DNA from: Multifurca ochricompacta
Lineage: Eukaryota; Basidiomycota; Agaricomycetes; Russulales; Russulaceae
Assembly: GCA_022496185.1 (NCBI GenBank)
Contig: WTXG01000070.1
Location: forward strand, 100,636 to 164,635
Direction: 5' to 3'
DNA length: 64,000 bases
Shown here: positions 44,343 to 57,812 of the stretch, one piece after another
Layout: each line of letters opens with the position of its first letter
How positions within the stretch are numbered: position 1 is the stretch's first letter
Position numbers and translations under genes: made by a program
The notes under the pieces: generated by a model
Databases searched by the model: none
What the model was told of the DNA's origin: nothing
What the model saw: only the letters and a program-made list of their open reading frames with translations

Positions 44343-45707
44343 TCAATTACACAAATCAAACGGAATGCGATGTTCTGCGCGTCTAACAGCTTGAACTCCA
44401 TGCCATCGACTACGCAGTGCAGAAAGCGCGTCCTACAAAAATAACACACAAACCCCAAAAGAAAAAAAAAAAAAGTTTCAGCTTTTTTTTTTCCCCCAGG
44501 TCCCGGGGATACGTATATGTGTATGTGTGGGAAAGAAAAGAGAAGCACTGACCTGCATAAGGACAGTTACGGCACGAACACGCTGGCGCGTGGTACCAGC
44601 ACTAACATCAATACCGTGAGCTTGATTCAGAACCCGAACCCGAGTCCGAGTTCGAGTTCGAGTCCGAGACTCATAACCAGCACCTGCCGACTGGGATATT
44701 GATGTCGTTCTTGTTGTTGAAGACGTCGTTGATGACGATGATGATGATGATGTTATTGGTGTCAATAATGCTGAATAATAAGCTGTCGCCGATGGCGGCG
44801 GCGGTTGTTGCGATTGGGACTGCGGTCGTGGTGGTTGTATTTGTGGTCGCGGTCGTGTTACTGGCTTGGTCGGTGACGGCACGACGATCTCGATCTCGGC
44901 ATCGGCGTCAAATATGTCTTTGGGCTATAATGTATTTTTTTTTTTTAAAAATGGGGGAGGAGGCAGGTCAATAACGAAATTTATTATACAATAATATATC
45001 CCAAAAGCAAAGATGGTGTGAAAAAAACACCTTTTACATAAAAAGAGGAAAACAGAAAGATGTGTAATTTAAAAAAGGTATTTTAACTTACCAAGGCAAA
45101 GCTTGAACGTGTTGGCGCACGGGGTGGATTTGAAAACCGGTAATCTACCGTCTTCTCGCGTGAGTCAGTTGATAAAAAAAAATAGATTATGATGATGATG
45201 ATGATCGGCGGTTAAGAGGGCAATAAGTGGCGCAAGAGGGGAAGAAGAAGAAAGGAAGGAAGGAATGAATGAATGAAACGCCGTGAGAAAAAAAAAAAGT
45301 AAAAACCGAAGAAAAAGTAAAAGAAAATAAATAAAAGGGGGAAGGGGGACAGGGGGATGGATGGGGGTGGAAATGGATGGACAGATGGACGGACGAATGG
45401 ATGGGTGGATGGATGGATTTACCTTTAGAAAGTCGCTGTCAAGTCGCGGTGGATAGCGCGGTGGATGTGGAGAGAAGGAAGGAGAGGATTTAGTGCGTCT
45501 GATTCCGAGCTTGTTCCAACCTCGCCTCAAATGACCAGCAGTGATTCCGCCGCCGCCATCTCCGCTGCTTCTGCTGCTGTTACCGTTGCCATTGCCATTG
45601 CGGTTGCGGGTTACCGAATGACTGGAACTATGACTACGACTACCGGCCAACTGCGACTGTGAAAGAACGAAAGTGATGGATGGGAGCGTAGGGTCGGGTG
45701 AGCGCAT
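44343..45707 (-). CDS. Hypothetical low-complexity protein, four exons
   Basis: Exons 45423-45707, 45092-45154, 44553-44924 and 44343-44432 join in phase at good GT-AG sites to 269 residues. The first exon encodes a Ser/Asn/Gly-rich stretch with SHSSSHSVTRNRNGNG and GHLRRGWNKLGIRRTKSSPS. The middle has DYRFSNPPRAPTRSS and the acidic PKDIFDADAEIEIVV. The third exon is Pro/Gln then Ser/Thr-rich. The C-terminus is a likely helix (RQRVRAVTVLMQDALSAL). The first intron holds a GGAT repeat. I recognise no family. A further exon around 46200-46310 is possible, so the start is tentative. Confidence 0.5.
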
Positions 45708-48700
45708 CTCTCTTTCTCTCTCTCTCTCTCAATCAACACGAAGTGGGGAGAAGAAGAAGAGGAAGAGATGAGGAGATGGGGATGTACTGCACGAAGGAAA
45801 CCAAGGGTGACTTGTAGGGATACGGGATGGGGGGGAACGACTCACAGCCCAAAGCGAGTCTTTATATGTGTATTATGCGGGGGAAGCCTCCTGCGTGGTT
45901 CTGCTGTTAAGATTACTAGTATAGTAAGTAGCGATTCAATAATCTGCGTCCCCCCCACCCGCATAAAGGATTTCTTTTAAAAAAGGAACAAAGCATTAAC
46001 AACAGCAGCAGAAGTCATAATGCGCGTGTTTGTGCATGCGTTACAAAAGATATGCAGTTAACCGATCACGAGGAAGGGACCCAGAGGAGAGGAGAGGAGA
46101 GGAGTCATTCGACGAGAAGAAGTGCCGCGTTGTCATATCCGACGTGACTTGACTGGCGTGGGTACATGCACTTAATCTTCTTCCACTAATACACACACCA
46201 CCACCACCAACAATAACAACCCGGTGACGGCGGCGTGCCAATGACATGACAGGGATGGATGGCACCGAGTTGAGAGGACGATCGAAGTTTGACTTGTAGG
46301 GATTCATAGATGCGCCACCCTCCCTCTGGAATAAGGAAATTTAGAAAGAAAGTGTGCGAGAGTTGTGTATGAGAGAAAGAGAGAAAAGATAGATTTTCCC
46401 GAAGTGACAGAGAACCCTCCGATTGGTGTGTGAGCGAGCTCCATGCGAGAAAAAAAAACAACAAACAGGAAAGGAAGGACTCTCTTAGAAGGTCTCACTC
46501 TCTAGATAGCCTTGAGGAGGTGCCAAACCCGAACTTGCCGGACTTTTGGCCACCACCCCCGCAGGTATATGGCTACAAATGGGAGAGTGGAAAACCTCCG
46601 GAGATGGGGGCGAGATCTTATGGCAGATAAAGAAAAAGAGAGAAAGAGAGAAAGAGAGAGAAATTGGCCATTCAGCCATCACCTCCCCCTCTCTCCCCCC
46701 CTCGTGATAGGGTATGACCCATTTTGGTTGATTGGTTGTTGTTTTCTTTTTTTTTTTTTGTTTCCTTTTTTTTCGATGTCAATGGCAGTGGCCACACAAC
46801 GCCCATAGTTTCTCCGCCGAGATGTGGAGCCTGAACCTGTTTATGGTGTCGTCGGTGGCAGTGGGTAGATTCTAGATGTCCATATACCGCCGGCATAGTC
46901 CGCCAAGTGTCAGGGAAGAAGAAGGGTTCGGAGAGGCGAGGCGTTGGTGAGTTAATCGGGCGCCAGCCGCTTTATTAATTCGCGCCAGTTAGCGGAGGGT
47001 AGGCGGGCCATTGTCTACCTAAATAAGTTCATGTACGTCAGTCAGAAGAGATATATTATATCTTCATCAGACCCTAGTTAGATACCATTGCGTTCGATGT
47101 GTCAATCTTTACTCTTTCGCTAGCACACAAGGAAGGGTGGAGGGGAGGACAACCGTCGAACATACGTCAGAATGCTTGAACGCATGGACAATATGGGTGG
47201 GTGTAGGGGAGCACAGTCAGTCACAGAGAGAAAGTAACGGGTCACGTCAGCTAAGAACTGAATGATAATAACGATCAATGAAAAATGGTAATGATAATGA
47301 TGAGTTGAGAGTGTGAGTGCGTGAGTGTGTGAGAGAGAGAAAGGCCATGGATGCCCATCAGTTGTCATGAGCCACCCCCGCACATGTCAGATTAAAATTT
47401 TTGCCCTGACTATCGAACACCAAATCATCGTGTATCATGGATCCAAGGAAGAACACCCCTCGGCACTGAGCCACATAAAGTCAAAAGTCAGTCACGCACG
47501 CACAATAAAATCCTTCCTCCCTTCCTTCCTCCATTTTGTTTGGGTGAGTGGAATGGTTGGAGTGCCAAATAATAAAATAAAATAAAAATAAAACCTCCTC
47601 CGTGATCGACGGGGTGGATGCGACTCACTTTAACTCGGAAAAATTCATCAACTTAGACGCTGCCCCGCTCTCTCCGAGTGTCTCTCTCACACGGACCACG
47701 CACTCAACGAAAGGGGGTAACGCCAACGCACGCAAAGGCCAAGGTGTCGTTTGTCAGCGTGTCACCGTTCAACCTTCAAGATCGATCCCGGCCATGGCGG
47801 TGCTGAGGTTATATTATTGCACACACCCATTTATAAAAACTCCTGCCTCCCCATCAATCCTTTGATAACATGTCTCTCTCATTAGAAAGAGGTTTGCTTG
47901 GTTTGGAAGGAAAAATAAAATAAAATAAAATAAATTCCGAGAAATTGTGTTTTGGATATTTGGCGACGCACACCCACCCACACATACCCGCACATACCTC
48001 CTTCTCCTCCCACCTCCAGAATCTCACTCATGGCAGTTCATAGATAACCACGCTGTTCATCATCTGAAGGGAAAATCACGCGTGGAAGGTGAGAGGAAGA
48101 AAGTACGTACTGTATGTTACCAGAATGAGAGTGACAGTTGACATCCACCCGTATTCATCCATTACGCCATTGGCACGGCCCCTTTTCAACTGGGACGTAG
48201 AAGAAGCAGAAAATACGAAGCCAGGGCACCATGAGACCCCCCCCCCCCTCCTTCCACCCCCATTCAACCGAGGCGTTGTTGTCATATGAACGGGCGCGGA
48301 GCGGGAGGGGGGAAGGGCGCGGGAAAACGTAGTTGTTCTGTGTCCGAAAAAAAAAACTATTGGACGTGGACTATTACGCCCGACTGCAATCTCACAACTC
48401 AAAAACATAAAATAAAATTCATTTTTTAATAAAAAAAAACCAACCGTTTTCGCTGTTTTCTGTAGCAGGCGGCGGGCCCAAAGCTGTGGTAATTTTAGGG
48501 TCGAGTGGACCAATTGCAATTATGTTAGGAGGAGGAGGAGGGAGGAATTGCGCGAGTGAACATTCATGACCGCCCAGACTACGCCCCCCCTCCTACCCGT
48601 TCCGCAAACGCGTTTGTTTCGTCATTCACTTCACAGTACAGTTGCGGATTCGGTTGTTCTTTTTTATTTATTACGATTCTCTCATTTCCAAGCGTTGGAT

Positions 48701-51700
48701 TTGGTCCCACATGGTTGTCGCTTAGTATTACAGTTGCGGTACGTATGTACAGTATGTATGAAAATATGAAAATATTGAATATACGAATTCTTCTTCCTCT
48801 TCCTCTTCCTCATCATGGAATCGAGACCGCATCTTTCCGCCACCATCTTGATCATGGTCCGTCCAAGAATATTGAAAAACATCGGGTCTCATCAAACCAG
48901 AGCAGAATGATCAATCAATGATAGTGAGGATGATACGTTTAAACATTAACATTTTGTCAGTACGTGTTCGGTCGGTCAGCTGGGGATGTGAAAGGGGAGA
49001 TTAAACTCGGCCCAGGCAACAACCCAAAGAATACTTACCAGTTAGTCTGGGTATTTCGTATTTTCGACGACGGACGGAGATTACAAAAAGAAGGGGGATA
49101 AAGGGTCCATTTTCTCATTCCTCATTGGTGGGAAGGTTGGAAAAAATACCTCAAAAGCCCGGGCTATAAACTTTTCCCCTCCCCGAGAGGGTTCTTTTTG
49201 ATTTGACATGACACAACCCCCCTCTCTCATTCAATCTCTCTCTCACTCAACAGCTCAACATAATCTCGACTGACCGGCTCTTCCAGGCTAATTAACGGAA
49301 AAAGGAAGGAAGAACGGAAGGAAGAACGGAAAGAAGGAAGAACGGAAGGAAGGAACCCTTGACCCCTCAACAATTCGACTTCGACCTCGACCTCGGCCGT
49401 GGGCCCCGCGACTATGACAACGATCACTTTTTGGGGAAAGGGGTTTTTTTTTTTGTTTTTGTTTTTTTGTAAGTTCTGTCGCACAGAACACGGCGGCGAG
49501 GGGGGGGGGGTGGGGATGGGGGTTCCAGGCGTATGACTTCACCTTTCGGCTTTAGGATGATGATGATGATGACGATCTGGACATCATGATACGGCTGTGA
49601 AGGAACACACACACACACACATCTTCTAACCCATTCACCCAACCCAACCCATTTCTTTTCCAATCTTTTTCCTCTTCTTCACTGGTCTGTGCGCCCTATC
49701 CATCCGCCTACAGGTTTCGGAGCGTAACGCAAACGAAAACAACGTGGGGGGAGGAGGTGTGTATGTGTCAAAGAGTTAAGATCAATTGACTTCTATTGTC
49801 CCCCCCCCCCCCTTTCCGCGAAACTCCTTCCTCGGGGGCGATCCAAAGGAAATGGGCCCATTGATCACGTTAGCGTTTGGCGTTGGGCTGCCTGCTACTG
49901 CGCGCGCTCGCGCCGAATGAAATTCAGTACTTCCCAACCCCTCATCCATGGCCATATCGCGTCACATGTGCTTAGAGTGAGTGAGCGGAGTGGAGTTGGG
50001 TTTTTAAGCTGGGGGGGGGGGGGGGGGGTTGATGTTGATAAACGATAAACATTTACCCCTCCATGCCACTCGTGTGAGTGTATTCTTTTTTCATCCAACA
50101 TCCATCAATGCATGCAAGGGAAGGAAGATGACACTATAGCGATTTCACGCTCCAAGCGCCCCGCAGCAGCAGTGTTCTGCGAATTCGGCTTTTTTTTTTT
50201 TTTTCTTAGGTGGCCAAGCCAAACGAACGAACAGCAGGACCTCAGTTCTCCGCCCCCCCCTCCCCTCTCCCTCTCTCCCTCCTCTTCTTCATGTGTGTTG
50301 TGATGCCTCTCTGGATTCTTCCAGTTCTTCCTCCCTCCCTTCCTCGCTCTCTTGCTTTCTGCAATCGCTGCAACCCTGTTAATTTACTCCTTCTCCCCTC
50401 TGCCGTCGCCTTCCATAAAAAGGCCCTCAAGTTCGACCTTTGGAAACGCTCTTTGCCATGGTTTTTTTTCCCTTCTCGATTCTCATGGATGCCGGAGCTC
50501 CCTTCTCCTGTTGATTTAGGCCCATACTTAGAACGGCGACGTTTTTAATTGTTTATTCTTCAGACTCGGCATCTATATATCCTTTATCCCCCTTAAATTC
50601 AATAAACAGTACAGTATAGTACAAGTACAAGTACGTGTGAGCTAGTTGCTCCTCCCCATTCGATAGCGAACCCAAACGTAGATGGAAAAAGCCTATGCTG
50701 TAATAAAAAAGGAAGAGATGCAAAAAAAGAGTTACTCTACTAGCTGCTTTCACGAAATTGAAAGACAGGCGGTCTGCCTGTCTCGGTGTAGCACCCACCG
50801 TACGGTGGTTGCTTACTCCGATATGGAAGTTGTTATTGTGAAGGGGAAGAGATGTAGACGTAGAAAAGGGAAGAGAAAGCAAGATAAGTGAGGGAAGAAG
50901 ACCAGTGCTTAGACTCGTTTAGACATCTGAGGGCGAGCTGAGAAGATAAGAGCAACGCAAGGGGGAGTTGTTTTTCTTTTTTTTTATGGTTTCTTTAGTA
51001 GTGCTGATTATTGCAGGCATCTATATCAGCCAGCCTTTTTTAAAAAATTTTTGCTATGTAGCCTGCTAGGGTCGCTATCTTTGGAGCGTTAAGGACCGTC
51101 GGTGATGGACGGGTGGATAGATGGGACCAATTCCAATGAGAAGGATCTTGACCGTCTACTCTTTTTCAAACCAAGTCAAAAACTAACATTGGCAACCCTT
51201 GCGAGAAATGAGAACTCGTTCTTTCTTTTCATCTTCTTTAATTGCTCGCAGCGGCAGGGTGGATAGGCAAAGCTTGCTTGGCTTGGAATCTAACAAAGCC
51301 ACTACGTGATTCCGGGCTCGTGTCGTGTCAGCGTCGGTGTCGGTGTCGTGTCGTGCGAAGAAGAATCGATTTCTTTTCCTTTCTTTCCTTTCCAGGAGGA
51401 TGTGCTCTCCCGCTCGCAAAGAAAGAAAGAAAAAAAAAAAACCCCCCTGATCCCCGTCAAATCTCTTCTCCAGGAAAATCACCGCCAAAGGGGGTTGTTG
51501 AATTTTGCGTTGACGGAGACGCTCCCGTCTGATGATCCCTTGAGAGTGGTTCAGGCGGTTCAAAATTCCTTTTTTGCCCTCTGCATTGCGCGAGATTGGT
51601 AGGGGCTCTGCATGTCACGACGTGACTGAGCGGTTGCCCTCAACGGTGGCCGGGTCGCGCTCTGTCCACCGTCCATTTAAGAGTCAGAGTTCTCGGTAAA

Positions 51701-51754
51701 AAAAAGAGACAAGCAACGGGAAACGAAAAATCCCATTTAAAAAAAAAAGTTACA
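45708..51754. other. Six-kilobase gene-poor stretch of low-complexity sequence
   Basis: No convincing gene on either strand. Possible exon-like pieces exist on the minus strand near 46180-46310 (NPYKSNFDRPLNSVPSIPVM) and 46480-46580, but I cannot join them. The region has many homopolymers (for example ~19 G near 50011, C near 49801 and 48241, A or T runs throughout), AC/GT, GAGA and ATG repeats. A small inverted repeat of CTGACGTACATGAAC-type sequence lies near 47030. Confidence 0.55.
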
Positions 51755-53331
51755 TTACAGGAAGAACCTTAGGTACCGGCACAGGGGAAGTGGCGGCGGT
51801 CCTCCTCCCGATAATCTGTGGGGCGTCGGCGTTCCCGGGTCTTGCTTTGAAACGCCAGCAGGTATGTGGATACGATGCTCGTTCGCAGGGAGGAATGGAG
51901 CATCGTTGACCACGGTCGGGTCGGGATTTCCTCGCCATCCTGAAGGGGTGATCGTCGTGGAAATTTCATCCCCCCCAGACGATGTCGCTGACCCCTGCGA
52001 CTGCGACTGCGGCTGCAGGGTGTCTTCTGATAAGGGGAGTAGGATGGGTGGAGCGGTAGCGCGGGCTTCGATAGAGGCTTTGATAGCCGTAAATTCTTCG
52101 TCGCCCGTCCAGGTCCCTACGAGCGCATCGAGATCGGTGTAGCCTTTCGCTTTGATGACCGCCTCGCGCAACGCCTTGTTAGCGGACTTGCGGGCTTTGA
52201 ACTGGGAGACGCAAAACTTGGTGGAGGCCCAGTGGTTATCGAGGTACTTGCACTTAAATGTGTGTGTGTATGTTATGGGTGAGTACCGTGATGTTGCGGC
52301 CCCTGGCAGACCAGGTGGAAAGAGAGAGAACACGTACGAGGCGAAGATAGGGTAGGATGAAGGTTTCTTCGAGGTTGGTGAGTGGAGTGGGAGAGAACAC
52401 GGTCGGATTCGCCTCTGCGGCGGTGGCGATCATCACCGAGTCCGCACCGGTGATTGAGCGTATCCGTCGTGCGTCCTCGAAGCCCACACAGTCACCATTT
52501 TCGATGACTGCAACATCGCCTCCAAAGCCCTTGACAAAATCGACGACCTCCTTGAGGCGATGGATGAGCGCGCGCTCGCGCGGGCGCATGTTGCGCGTTC
52601 GGCAGTGGATGGTGAGGCAGTTGATGCCTGTGTTGACGATTCGTTCTACGAGGGATAGTGTGTCTTCTTGTTTTGGAAGCAGACGAATTTTGGCAGAGAC
52701 GGAGATGTGAGGGGGAAGCTCGCGGCGAAGGGCGGTTAGAATGGAGCATAGGAGGTCGGGGTTCGTCAGCAAGGCAGCACCCATGCCCGCGTGGGTCGAG
52801 AAGGGCTTGGGACAACCACAGTTGAGCTCGATACCGGAGACGTCGTCCATGACTACACGCGCTGCCTGCACAGCGAGATCCGGGTCGGCCGAGCCGACCT
52901 GGAAGATAAGGTAGGGCTTTTCGATGGGATGGCAGGTGAACATGGCGCGCTCCTGCTTGCCATTGTATGAGATCGTTCCGGATATAGCTACATGGATTCT
53001 CGGTATGAAGGACTTGATCAGAACTGCAAAGAGAAGGGGGGTGACGCACGATCTACGACTCGCTCGGCGAGAACCATAGCCTTATCCACCATCTCGGGAC
53101 CCCAAACGAGCTTCGCACCATGTTTTAGAGCGAAAAGTCTTGTCGGAACTTGTACACAACATAAGATTACAAAGGAGAAAAGGTCATCAGATATTTTCAT
53201 GACGTACGGGCACCAGAACGGACCATTGGGGCAAGCATGACTCCATTCCTATAATCGTCAGGTGTGAGGGGGATTAATCGAGGACGTTTGATATCACGGG
53301 GAGGTGAAGAAGAAAGAGAGCGTCGAGACAT
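51755..53331 (-). CDS. DUS2: tRNA-dihydrouridine(20) synthase
   Basis: Four exons: 53208-53331, 53050-53148, 52338-53023 and 51755-52252. They join in phase to 468 residues. The Dus TIM barrel shows MLAPMVRSGALPTRLFAL (FMN binding), the catalytic-loop cysteine in GIELNCGCPKPFSTHAGMG, VSAKIRLLP, INCLTIHCRTR, VAVIENGDCVGF and a DSVMIATAAEANP end. Then comes a helical domain with YLDNHWASTKFCVSQF. It reduces uridine 20 in the D-loop of cytosolic tRNAs using FMN and NADPH. The match is to Dus2 (yeast Smm1). The last ~110 residues are Pro/Ser/Gln-rich and probably flexible. No frame damage. The neighbour Exo84 diverges to the right. Confidence 0.9.
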
Positions 53332-54701
53332 AATCAATAAATGAAAGTTGTATTTACAAAAAGAAGAGATGGAAGATGTAACTCTCATTCAAGAGTAGAG
53401 TAAGAGTTTTCTCAGCTCAGCCGTACGGCGAGTTGAGTGTCTAAGTCGAGGTCGAGGTCGAGGGCTGAGTCAAGATGGTGTCAGTTCACAGCTCGCCCAC
53501 TACCAGTCACCTAAGTTCTCTGCACATTTCTTTCTACTTCTGCGTTTCTTTCTTTTCTTTCTTTTCTTTGGCGAGCCAAGTCAAGTACCCATATCTCGAA
53601 GTCTTTCGTCCCTTTTGGCTAGGCTGGAAGAGCGTCTTTGCTCTTTACCTCGTATCGTAGAAAACCAACTTCATCAACCAATCAATTTTCGGTCTCTTCC
53701 TTCGCTACCCTTGCTTTGGCAGCTTGTGCTTATTTCCTGATATTTAAGTCCAGGCTGCAATGCCAAAGTCTGTTTTGTACTCCATTCAATGTCAAAATCG
53801 ATGATGATGTGCTTGGACAAGGAAGTGGTATATCAGCTTTAGCGGTGTATCTGGCCCACCCTTTCTGCCACATGGTTCTCGGTATCATTTCACGCAGCAA
53901 CTCAAAACCATAACGTATAATGACATAAATCGTCGAAAAGTGGCCATTGACATGATCTGCTAGTCTGGTTATTAGGAGACTCTGATTAGTTCGAATTCCT
54001 TCAGCAACGAAAGTTATTCTGGCGACTCTTCAGGCTGATCAAGCGCATTGTCAAACGACAGGAACAGTAGCTATCGGATCTCTGAATATTAGACTACATC
54101 TCTGTGAACATCAGATGGATGAAGTCCGTTTTCTTGCTATCTCCTGTAAAGCCTTGCGCCCTTGCTCGTCACACAGGCCATGTATGCTTCCGAACAGGAC
54201 GCGTTCGTCTTAGGAAGACGTGTGCTTTCAATACCATCGGAACTGACGGCGTAGAATAAGATAACTCCCCGTAAGCTACCCGAGGTGATCTAGAGGGCGA
54301 CGATGACGTTGAGCCTATGTTCATATCAGGGGGCGCAGCAGCCGAGTGCGAAAAAGAAGCGAAAGAGTAGTTTCGGTGTCAAAAACTCAATTCAACAATT
54401 CAACACTTATTGATCTGTCCCAAGCAAGGCCATGAAAGGCTCCTGTACCATCTGCTGAACGCATACAGGAACTACAAGAGCTTCATGCACCATCGTAGTA
54501 TTTGTTACATAGGGCAGGCAGCCTGTCTCCTCCGTGAAGCTAGCATACGTTCCGAACGGGATGAACCCCCAATCGTTGAGTCAAAGGTGGATTCTTCCAG
54601 TAGGCAGTTAGCACCAAAAAGTATCACACTTAAAGAGTGATTGTACTCGGGCCGGGGATAACAACTCGGATATCGTCTTGGACACCACACACGACACAAC
54701 G
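53332..54701. other. Intergenic between divergent DUS2 and EXO84
   Basis: Promoters of both genes lie here. Only short chance frames are present. A TCGAGG repeat lies at about 53445-53462. Nothing else recognised. Confidence 0.55.
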
Positions 54702-57024
54702 ATGGAATCTCTTCGTAGCAGGCTTCATCCCGTAGAGGCCCAAAACCAGCAGGAAAATTGAATAAACCTAACAAAAGTGTTCGCAAGTCTCGTATCGATG
54801 ACAAGATCAAGCGTCGCATGTCCACGCGCTATGCCACAATCTCTGCTCCCACTCCTACCGACCCATCTTTTCCCTCAATACCGACAATACCACTCGGTAT
54901 ACGCCGTGATGGTCTTGAAGTAGTAAGTGAAAAGATGAGATAGTTCAACAAGAAGCTCCCTCGAAAGAAGATATCCGTGACGCCGAGAACAGGTTGCTCG
55001 ATGTTGACGACTTTGATCCGGATGCTTGTGCGTATTCATCCTCTTTACCTTGCCCAAAAACCGAGGGATCTGTGCCTTAGATCTTAAATTGAAACTCGCC
55101 AATTCTACCGAGGCGGAACTCCGTTCTCTACAGTCATCATTACAGGACTCAAAAGATGAGGTCGCTGCTGATCTGCAACGTAACGTATTCAAAAAGTGTG
55201 GTCACCTCCATTCATATTCGGGAATTCATTCATCTTATCCACGTCGTAGTTACGCCCAGTTTGTTTTTATCTCCAAGGAGATTGCGTTATTAGAAAACGA
55301 AATGATGGAGCTTAAGAGAGCCTCGCCGAATGGAAAAGCATGCCTTCCGTCCTGCACATTGAAGAGTCTGCTTCCGTTTCCGGTCCGTCGGTTTCGTCAA
55401 CCTTCGCTCTTTCCCCCACTAATTGATATCCCACAGACCGTCGACGGAATGTCCGCTCGTCTGTTGCCGACTTGCGCGTGCTCTACGCGAACCAAATGCA
55501 GAATCTACACACGCAGGTTGAAGGATCGGCCAAGTATGTACCGACGACGCCTGGGCGGCACGTGGTGGCGGAGATGGACGGTATCCTCGCACTTAACGCA
55601 GCGACGTACAAGCCGATAAGTTCGGTGCTGTTCGTACTTCTGGATGATGCAGTACTGGTTGCTCGGAAGCGTCGTCGGCGTAACGCATCGGAAAGCGACA
55701 AACTGGTCGCAGATCGGTGTTGGCCGCTGAACGAGATGCTCGTTCTGGACACCAAAGATACAGCCAGTACGTACCTGTTAATGTTCTCCGCATATATACC
55801 AAGCTTATGCTTATTGTTACCCTTCTCGCTCCTCCGACTCATAAGCCCTTATTAATGTTTTCAAGGTCAAGCATGGAAAGGAGACGCATGTGTATCGTAC
55901 GGAGGCTGCCGCGGTTAAGAAGAATCTGCTTGCTCAGTTTCGGCAGGTTGCGGAGGAATTGGCGGCCAAGAAGCGCAAGGAACGTGAAGGCGAGCATGAA
56001 CGACGGAAGAGTTTGTGGGCTGGGGGTGGCGTACGTTACTCGGGTTCTTCTTTTCGTACCTTCCAGCCCACTCTAATAGTCGATCGATTTCTAGCACGGT
56101 TTAGGAGCCGCGGGGGACGTCCCTCCGATGCCCGATTGGATGTCGGATCTTGCGCAGCAAGCAGGGATGAGGGATGGTGGGAAAGAAGGCACAGAAGAGG
56201 ATGTACGATGGATTGGAGAATTTGCAGATGATTTGAACGTGGCGATTGGTCTGCGTGAGTGGGATAAGGCAGTAGGTCTTGTGGAACAAGGTGGGCTCCT
56301 TCCAATTGCCACAGGCCTCTTTATTTATATCAGATACTCCAACGCAGGGCAAGCGAAGATTCCGACAATGCCGCTGTTGGCGGGAAAGCTCACACCCTTA
56401 ACAGCGTTGCTTACCTCTTCTCTCTTACAAGCACTTTCCTATCCTCACAACCACAAAGAAATGGTCAAGAAACTGATTTCCCTACTCCTCCGACTGGATG
56501 CTGGCGCTGCAGCGCGCACGACGTTTCTTGCGGCTCGCACGGAGACGGTACATCGACTTGTGCGTATGATTCGGTTTGATGGCCACATAGGAATGTACAT
56601 AAGCGACCTGGCGATCACGATCTTTACGGTAATTAAGCATACGGCGGACTGGTTCCTGGCGAGTTTCAAGGAGAATGAGGTTGCCAGCAGTGAGTGGCAG
56701 TTTGTGTTTGTATCGAGTTTAACACCTCCAATTCAATGTTTTTTTCTTTTACAGGTTTCATCGAGTGGGCAAGGTCTCTGATAGAGCATTTTGCGGAGAT
56801 GTTTAGGATACAGGTTTTCAGTACGGACGTTGAGCAAAGCGTAGTTGATGAGGCACTAAGCATCACGCATAACCAAAGTCACAAGGTGGGTTTTGAAAGG
56901 GCCCGTTGTCCACGTACACAGTTCTAACTTCTTTTGACATGGGGGGAAAAAGCTTCTTGAAGAGTTTGGCCTCGATTTTCGTTTCATTCTGGATACACTT
57001 CTTGTTTCACAGCCTGCTGACTAA
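54702..57024 (+). pseudogene. EXO84: Exocyst subunit Exo84, with frame breaks
   Basis: MESLRSR start, then SVRKSRIDDKIKRRMSTRYA and DVDDFDPDA. The conserved helix follows: LANSTEAELRSLQSSL, YAQFVFISKEIALLENEM and LAEWKSMPS. A PH-like domain lies at ~55530-55900 (MDGILALNA ... VLFVLLDDAVLVARKRRR ... VYRTEAAAVKKNLLAQF). Helical rods at 56100-56960 end in LLEEFGLDFRFILDTLL. Exo84 is part of the exocyst, which tethers secretory vesicles at growth sites. One-base deletions are needed near 54722, 54937 and 55317, and an in-frame TGA lies near 55425; introns otherwise fit well. For an essential gene this is odd, so it is either a decayed copy or contains sequence errors. Confidence 0.82.
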
Positions 57025-57812
57025 GATATGGACGTCTCTTTTTCTGCTACTCTCGTTCGTCGGGTGTTCGTCGGGTGACCTCAACGCGTATGTGACCTTT
57101 GGTGTTCTTTTCATTTCTCTCGGTAGCGTTTCTCGGCACCTAACATTTTCCCTCGGTCTTCGCTGGTTTCGACAACCTTCGAGGTTTGGAATTAGGTAAG
57201 ACGTGGATAGCTCTCATATTGGAGGTCTGTGGGAGTCCCTTGTGTTAGCAACTTTTCCCTTCGGTACTACCTGGATCGATCATTGCGGTCCTTTGACAAT
57301 TGAGCCAACAACCTGAAAGGGGCTTGTAGTAGGGCACCTGGGCTAGCTCTTGAGTTGAAGCTCGAAAGGGGCGACAAGGGTTCAGAGGTGAATAGCGAGC
57401 CAGCAAGCACTAGATTAAATGGATGGTGGTTGAGACAGCAAGACGGGCCGGAGCAGGCAGAGGCAGAAGAACTCATGAGTGAGGATCAAAACCCTAAACC
57501 TTTTGATTTGTGAAAGGCAAAAACAATTGAATATAGCGAGTAGATCCCATATTCGCCTGAAGATGTATTTGCCCAAGGCATCCGATATTCACTGAAACTT
57601 TCGAGCTGCACATATTCATAAACCAAAGGGCTACCTTGCATTCATCGAACACCTTGGGTAAACCCGTTGTGGTGTAATTGGTTTTGATCTGATGAGTAGC
57701 ACACAGCTCTTCAACTCGTCACCAAAGAGTATCTTAGCTTCTACTTCCAATCGTATATAATATGAAGGGAGATAGTATACTCAGTTACAGCCAACAACCC
57801 TAACCTCTCATC
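57025..57812. other. Intergenic region 3' of EXO84
   Basis: Convergent with the metalloprotease on the right. Short frames only; no function seen. Confidence 0.5.

Noticed and set aside
46041..46896. Exon-like pieces on the minus strand upstream of the hypothetical gene
   Set aside because: Individual pieces have splice-like borders but I could not join them in phase to each other or to the gene at 44343-45707.
53475..53913. Two plus-strand frames of 61 and 91 codons between DUS2 and EXO84
   Set aside because: Low-complexity or hydrophobic chance frames without conserved motifs.
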